The position numbers and the translations under genes were made by a program. This document shows positions 13,001-16,207 of a DNA stretch of 16,207 nucleotides, in pieces. The notes beneath the pieces are model-generated. The model saw only the letters and a program-made list of their open reading frames with translations. It was not told the DNA's origin and searched no databases. Source of the DNA: a bacterium (GTDB lineage: Bacteria; UBP15; UBA6099; DSWB01); the NCBI GenBank assembly GCA_020061125.1, contig JAGUYV010000046.1, positions 1 through 16,207 of the forward strand. The letters run 5' to 3'. The stretch's first letter is position 1. The number at the start of each line of letters is the position of its first letter.

Positions 13001-14311
13001 ATGGCGGGTATGTTGACAATAAGGGTTCTTGACAGACTGGACCGGGAGGAATTGCGCTCCCTGTTCCACCGTGCGGAGACCGACATCCACGGGCTGGCGG
13101 ATGTTGTGCGGCCCGTTCTGGACGATGTGCGCATGCGCGGCGTGCGCGCTGTTTTGAAATACGCCAGGGAATTCGACGGCGCGGACATGACCAAAGCGCA
13201 ACTGGCCGTGTCGCGCAGGGAGTTCGAAGAAGCCGAGGGCAAGGTCGGCAGGAAAGTGCGCGACGCCATCGCCCGGGCCGTGCGCAATGTGCGCCTGTAC
13301 CATGAGCGGCAGATGCCCGATGCGCTGGTCATGACCGAGGTGGAGCCGGGCGTTTACGCGGGAGAGAAGATCACGCCCATCGCCTCGTGCGGCCTGTATG
13401 TGCCGCGCGGCAAAGGCTCATTTCCTTCGGTGATGGTCATGCTGGGCGTTCCTGCGGTTGTGGCCGGGGTCGAGGACTTGTGCGTGGTGTCCCCGCCGGA
13501 CAGGAACGGCATGGCGGACCCGGCCACGCTGGTGGCCGCGCGCGCGTGCGGCATCAGCCGGGTTTACAAGGTGGGCGGCGTGCAGGCCGTGGCCGCACTG
13601 GCGTACGGAGCCTCGCCCGTCCCGCGCATGGACAAAATCATCGGGCCGGGCAATCCGTATGTATCCGCGGCCAAGCGGTTGCTTTTCGGGGTCGTTGATG
13701 TGGGCGTGCCCGCGGGCCCGAGCGAATCCATTATTCTGGCCGACGAAACCACGGACCCGCGCATCGCGGCGCTGGACCTGCTTATCGAGGCCGAGCACGG
13801 GCCGGATTCCTGCGCCCTGCTTGTGACGGACTGCGAGCCTGTGGCGCGCGAGGTTGTGCGCCGCGCCGAGGCGCTCGTGAAGAAGCTGCCCGAGCCGCGC
13901 CGCTCGTTTTGCATCAGCGGGTTCAAGAAATACGGAGGCGTCGTGCTCACGAGCGGCCGCGCCCAGAGCATCGAGTTCACCAACCGCTTCGCGCCCGAGC
14001 ACCTCGAAATTCTCGTCGCGGAACCGTTCGCGGCCCTGGGGCAGATCAAGCACGCGGGCGAAATTCTCATCGGGCCGCACACGCCCATCACAACGGGGAA
14101 TTTCTGCCTGGGCATAGACGCGATTCTTCCCACAGGCGGATTCGCGCGCACCTTCTCGGGCGTGTCCGTGTACGATTTTCTCAAGCGCGCGTCCGTGGGC
14201 TTCGTCACGGAGCAGGGCCTGGAATCCATCGGCCCCCCGGCGGCCACGCTCGCCGAATACGAGGGGTTTCCTGCGCACGCGCGCGCCGTTCTCGACAGAA
14301 AACTCAAATAG
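13001..14311 (+). CDS. hisD: Histidinol dehydrogenase family protein (HisD-like) with altered metal-site residues
   Basis: This 436-residue protein matches HisD in length. The ATG at 13001 has AAGGA 8 bases upstream and is preferred over an overlapping TTG at 12974. Family landmarks are clear: YVPRGKGSFPS, GPGNPYVSAAKR, VPAGPSES and FTNRFAPEHLE, the last with the catalytic Glu-His pair at 333-334. HisD oxidises L-histidinol to histidine with NAD and a bound Zn. Against E. coli HisD, the Zn ligands Gln259, His262, Asp360 and His419 read Glu263, His266, Asn367 and His426. Active-site His367 reads Ala374 (GIDAILPT for GTNHVLPT). These changes suggest a different substrate or metal, as in other HisD paralogues (for example, dihydroxypropanesulfonate dehydrogenase is a HisD relative). 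The next gene is a HisB homologue, which keeps histidine synthesis possible. The family is certain; the activity is not. Confidence 0.85.
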   Translation: MAGMLTIRVLDRLDREELRSLFHRAETDIHGLADVVRPVLDDVRMRGVRAVLKYAREFDGADMTKAQLAVSRREFEEAEGKVGRKVRDAIARAVRNVRLYHERQMPDALVMTEVEPGVYAGEKITPIASCGLYVPRGKGSFPSVMVMLGVPAVVAGVEDLCVVSPPDRNGMADPATLVAARACGISRVYKVGGVQAVAALAYGASPVPRMDKIIGPGNPYVSAAKRLLFGVVDVGVPAGPSESIILADETTDPRIAALDLLIEAEHGPDSCALLVTDCEPVAREVVRRAEALVKKLPEPRRSFCISGFKKYGGVVLTSGRAQSIEFTNRFAPEHLEILVAEPFAALGQIKHAGEILIGPHTPITTGNFCLGIDAILPTGGFARTFSGVSVYDFLKRASVGFVTEQGLESIGPPAATLAEYEGFPAHARAVLDRKLK

Positions 14312-14382
14312 CCGCGCGCCGCGCAATTTTCATTCTCATATCAGGACATTATCAGCAGTACGCAAGACCCGGAGGTCACGCC

Positions 14383-15021
14383 ATGGCAGCGCCCAAAAAA
14401 CAGGTTGTCACCATCAAGCGCAAAACCGCGGAATCCGCGATTTCGTTCAAGCTGGACACAGGTCCGCGCGACAAGGATTACAAAAAGCACTTGCGCACGC
14501 CGCTCCAGTTTTTCAACCACATGCTCGAAACCATTGCCTGGCGCGCGTGCATGAACCTGTCCGTGGATGTGAAGCTGGACGATTTCAAGCTCACGCATGT
14601 GATTTGCGAGGATGTGGGACTGTGCGCGGGCGAAGCGTTCGCGGAACTCTTCGCGCGCCAGTGCGCGCAGGGCGTGAACGGGCAGGGCGCATCGTACAGT
14701 TGCATAGACGAAGCCGTAGCGCGATGTCAGGTGAGTTTCGAGGGCCGCACCCTGTCCGTGCTGGATCCGCAGCTTCACAACGCGCGCGAAATGGTCGAAG
14801 ATATGCAGAGCGCGGATCTGATCGCTTTCCTCGAAGGTTTTGCCCAGGGCGCCCGCGCCACACTGCACATTGACCTTCTGCGTGGAACCAATCCGCACCA
14901 TGTCTGGGAAGCCGTGTTCCGCGCTCTGGGCGAAGCGCTGCGCGTTGCGTTCGCGCCGTGCCCGTGGCGCGCTGGAACCACGCCCGGCGTCAAGGGCAAT
15001 GTGGAGCTGGACAAGGAATAA
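14383..15021 (+). CDS. hisB: Imidazoleglycerol-phosphate dehydratase family protein (HisB-like), divergent
   Basis: The ATG at 14383 has GGAGG 7 bases upstream; the product is 212 residues, close to monofunctional HisB. HisB dehydrates imidazoleglycerol phosphate using two Mn ions held by two HHxxE motifs. The second motif is intact (PHHVWEA, His172, His173, Glu176), with ATLHIDLLRG before it and GTTPGVKG at the end, as in the family. The first motif reads THVICED (His72, Val73, Glu76), losing one His. FxDHML is FFNHML (Asn45, His46). The His of the usual SHG segment is Arg54. The His of the EHFF-type helix is absent near 147-150. About four conserved positions are therefore changed. Either metal binding is remodelled or this is a paralogue with another substrate. 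It lies 71 bases after the HisD homologue and 36 before the HAD gene, in one apparent operon. Confidence 0.75.
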   Translation: MAAPKKQVVTIKRKTAESAISFKLDTGPRDKDYKKHLRTPLQFFNHMLETIAWRACMNLSVDVKLDDFKLTHVICEDVGLCAGEAFAELFARQCAQGVNGQGASYSCIDEAVARCQVSFEGRTLSVLDPQLHNAREMVEDMQSADLIAFLEGFAQGARATLHIDLLRGTNPHHVWEAVFRALGEALRVAFAPCPWRAGTTPGVKGNVELDKE

Positions 15022-15057
15022 TCCGCAGCGCGCCGTGTAGGCCGCAGGAGTGAATCC

Positions 15058-16207
15058 ATGAATTCTCGCGAGCAGTTCCGCAGCATCGAAACCATCCTGT
15101 TCGACATGGACGGCGTCGTCACGAGCGAAGAGGAATACTGGCTGGCCGCGGAATTGACCGTGCTGGAGTTGCTTTACAGTAAGCAATTCGTGGGCCTTGA
15201 AAACGATGTTTTGCGCACGGTGCTGTTCAAGCCCGGCCGCGCCGTGGCCGTTGACAAGTTCGTGTCCCCGAAATTCATCGGCGCGATTAAAAGCTGCGGC
15301 ATCAACTCCAACTGGGACCTGTGTTTTTTCTCGGCCGCCATATATCTGGTGGAGCTTTTGTTCACGGCGCGTGCGAGCGGTATTCTGGACACCATGGCCG
15401 AGCGCGGATTCACGGAGCGGACGCTTCAGGAACTGGGCGCGGCGCTGCCCAACCGGCGCAAGTACATGGAGCACATCAACCACGCGTCGGCCTTCTTTTT
15501 CCAGTTTTTCAAAAAGCTGAAGCAGGAGACCGCAGCTCCGGAATGTTCCGATCCCACGGCCCGGGGCGCGCTGTTCGAAAAGGGCATGAACCTGTGGCTT
15601 GCGGAGCGCACCGGCATCGAGGCCCCGCTGTTCACGCGAGGCAACAATTTCTGGGAACTGTGCCGCACCCTGTTTCAGGAACGGTTTCTGGGTGACGCGC
15701 TGTTCGAGGAGCAGGAGGGCGTGCCGCGAATTTCGCAGATTCACAAGGACGGGCTTATTGACTTCGAAATGCCCATCATTCCGCTGCGTCGCATCATTGA
15801 CGCTCTGGGCCTTCTGCGCGACGCCGGGCTGACGCTGGGCGTGGCCACTGGCCGCCCGTACCGCGAGATCATGATCCCGCTGGAAAAGTGGGGCTTGCTC
15901 CATTTCTTCGACAAAGACCGCATCGCCACGCACCGTGAAGTCGAGCGCGCGCAGCAGTCCACGCAGGGCGAGTCCCTGGCCAAGCCGCACCCGTTCATTT
16001 ATTTGCGCGCGCTGTTTCCGGAAATGACGGATCGGCAACTTCTGGAAATGCCGCGGCCCATTGCGGGCGCGGACAGGGTGCTGGTGGTGGGGGACAGCGC
16101 CGCGGATGTGCTCGCGGCCAAGGCCATGGGCTGCCCCAGCGCCGTGGTCATGACCGGGGTGAGCGACCTTGAAACCGCGGCACGGCTCAAGGCTCTGGAC
16201 CCGGAAT
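15058..16207 (+). CDS. HAD-superfamily hydrolase with very large cap insert (partial, C-terminus beyond window)
   Basis: The frame is open from an ATG at 15058 (AGGAG 7 bases upstream) to the window edge, giving 383 residues without a stop. HAD motifs are in order: motif I FDMDGVV with nucleophile Asp16 and acid Asp18, motif II ATGRP (Thr264), motif III AKPHP (Lys309) and motif IV GDSAAD (345-350). These are intact, so a phosphatase or phosphotransferase is expected, in the cytoplasm. Between motifs I and II lie about 245 residues, much longer than ordinary C1 caps. The insert is rich in Phe, Trp and Tyr and starts SEEEYWLAAELTVLELL. In E. coli the histidinol-phosphate phosphatase is a HAD domain fused to HisB, so a similar step is tempting here. 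However, that enzyme lacks a big cap and looks different. The substrate is unknown. Confidence 0.8.
   Translation, partial: MNSREQFRSIETILFDMDGVVTSEEEYWLAAELTVLELLYSKQFVGLENDVLRTVLFKPGRAVAVDKFVSPKFIGAIKSCGINSNWDLCFFSAAIYLVELLFTARASGILDTMAERGFTERTLQELGAALPNRRKYMEHINHASAFFFQFFKKLKQETAAPECSDPTARGALFEKGMNLWLAERTGIEAPLFTRGNNFWELCRTLFQERFLGDALFEEQEGVPRISQIHKDGLIDFEMPIIPLRRIIDALGLLRDAGLTLGVATGRPYREIMIPLEKWGLLHFFDKDRIATHREVERAQQSTQGESLAKPHPFIYLRALFPEMTDRQLLEMPRPIAGADRVLVVGDSAADVLAAKAMGCPSAVVMTGVSDLETAARLKALDPE

Noticed and set aside
14312-14382. GC-rich stretch followed by AATTTT after the HisD homologue
   Set aside because: The possible stem is only about 4 bp, so it is not a convincing terminator. 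The downstream gene has a good ribosome site and no separate promoter.

Overview
The window looks like chromosomal DNA of a GC-rich, diderm (Gram-negative-type) bacterium. It encodes an Mla-type phospholipid transporter, an MreB-like actin, a lipoprotein with a lipobox and several exported proteins. I cannot name the phylum from sequence alone. Many proteins are clear family members but diverge at key residues, which fits an uncultured or deep-branching lineage. I see no tRNA, rRNA, CRISPR array or phage gene.

Layout. (1) 1-1881, minus strand: a two-gene unit with an exported FecR-domain protein carrying a very acidic tail, then a lipoprotein with a PKD domain that runs off the left edge. (2) 1882-2263: an AT-rich divergent intergenic region with a good minus-strand promoter, a CRP/FNR-like palindrome next to its -35 box, and two hairpins in the leader. 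(3) 2264-4077, plus strand: a divergent thymidylate-synthase-fold protein and a xylose-isomerase-like TIM-barrel protein, separated by a GC-rich hairpin. (4) 4387-5775: an exported protein with a conserved N-terminal domain and a beta-rich C-terminal half. (5) 5851-6669: an IS630-like transposase homologue that has lost two of three catalytic acidic residues. It sits behind a perfect sigma-70 consensus promoter positioned for a leaderless mRNA. (6) 6759-8021: a radical SAM protein with extra C-terminal cysteines, ended by a strong terminator. (7) 8265-12219: a tight operon of an MreB-like actin, MlaE, MlaF and a long MlaD with a beta-rich C-terminal domain. (8) 12284 to the right edge: a promoter with an alternating GC tract at its start site, then an unknown membrane-anchored protein, a HisD homologue, a HisB homologue and a large-capped HAD hydrolase that runs off the window.

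How the genes may work together. The MreB-like/MlaEFD unit looks like a minimal transenvelope lipid-transport system with no MlaA, MlaB or MlaC nearby. The long MlaD could span the periplasm itself. The catalytically altered actin at the head of that operon is unusual.

The HisD/HisB/HAD operon looks at first like a histidine-biosynthesis fragment. However, HisD has changes at two metal-ligand positions and one active-site His, and HisB lacks several metal-ligand His residues while keeping its second HHxxE motif. Either this lineage has unusual histidine enzymes, or the operon makes something other than histidine. This operon, the MreB/Mla operon and the domesticated-transposase locus are the three places most likely to hold undescribed biology.
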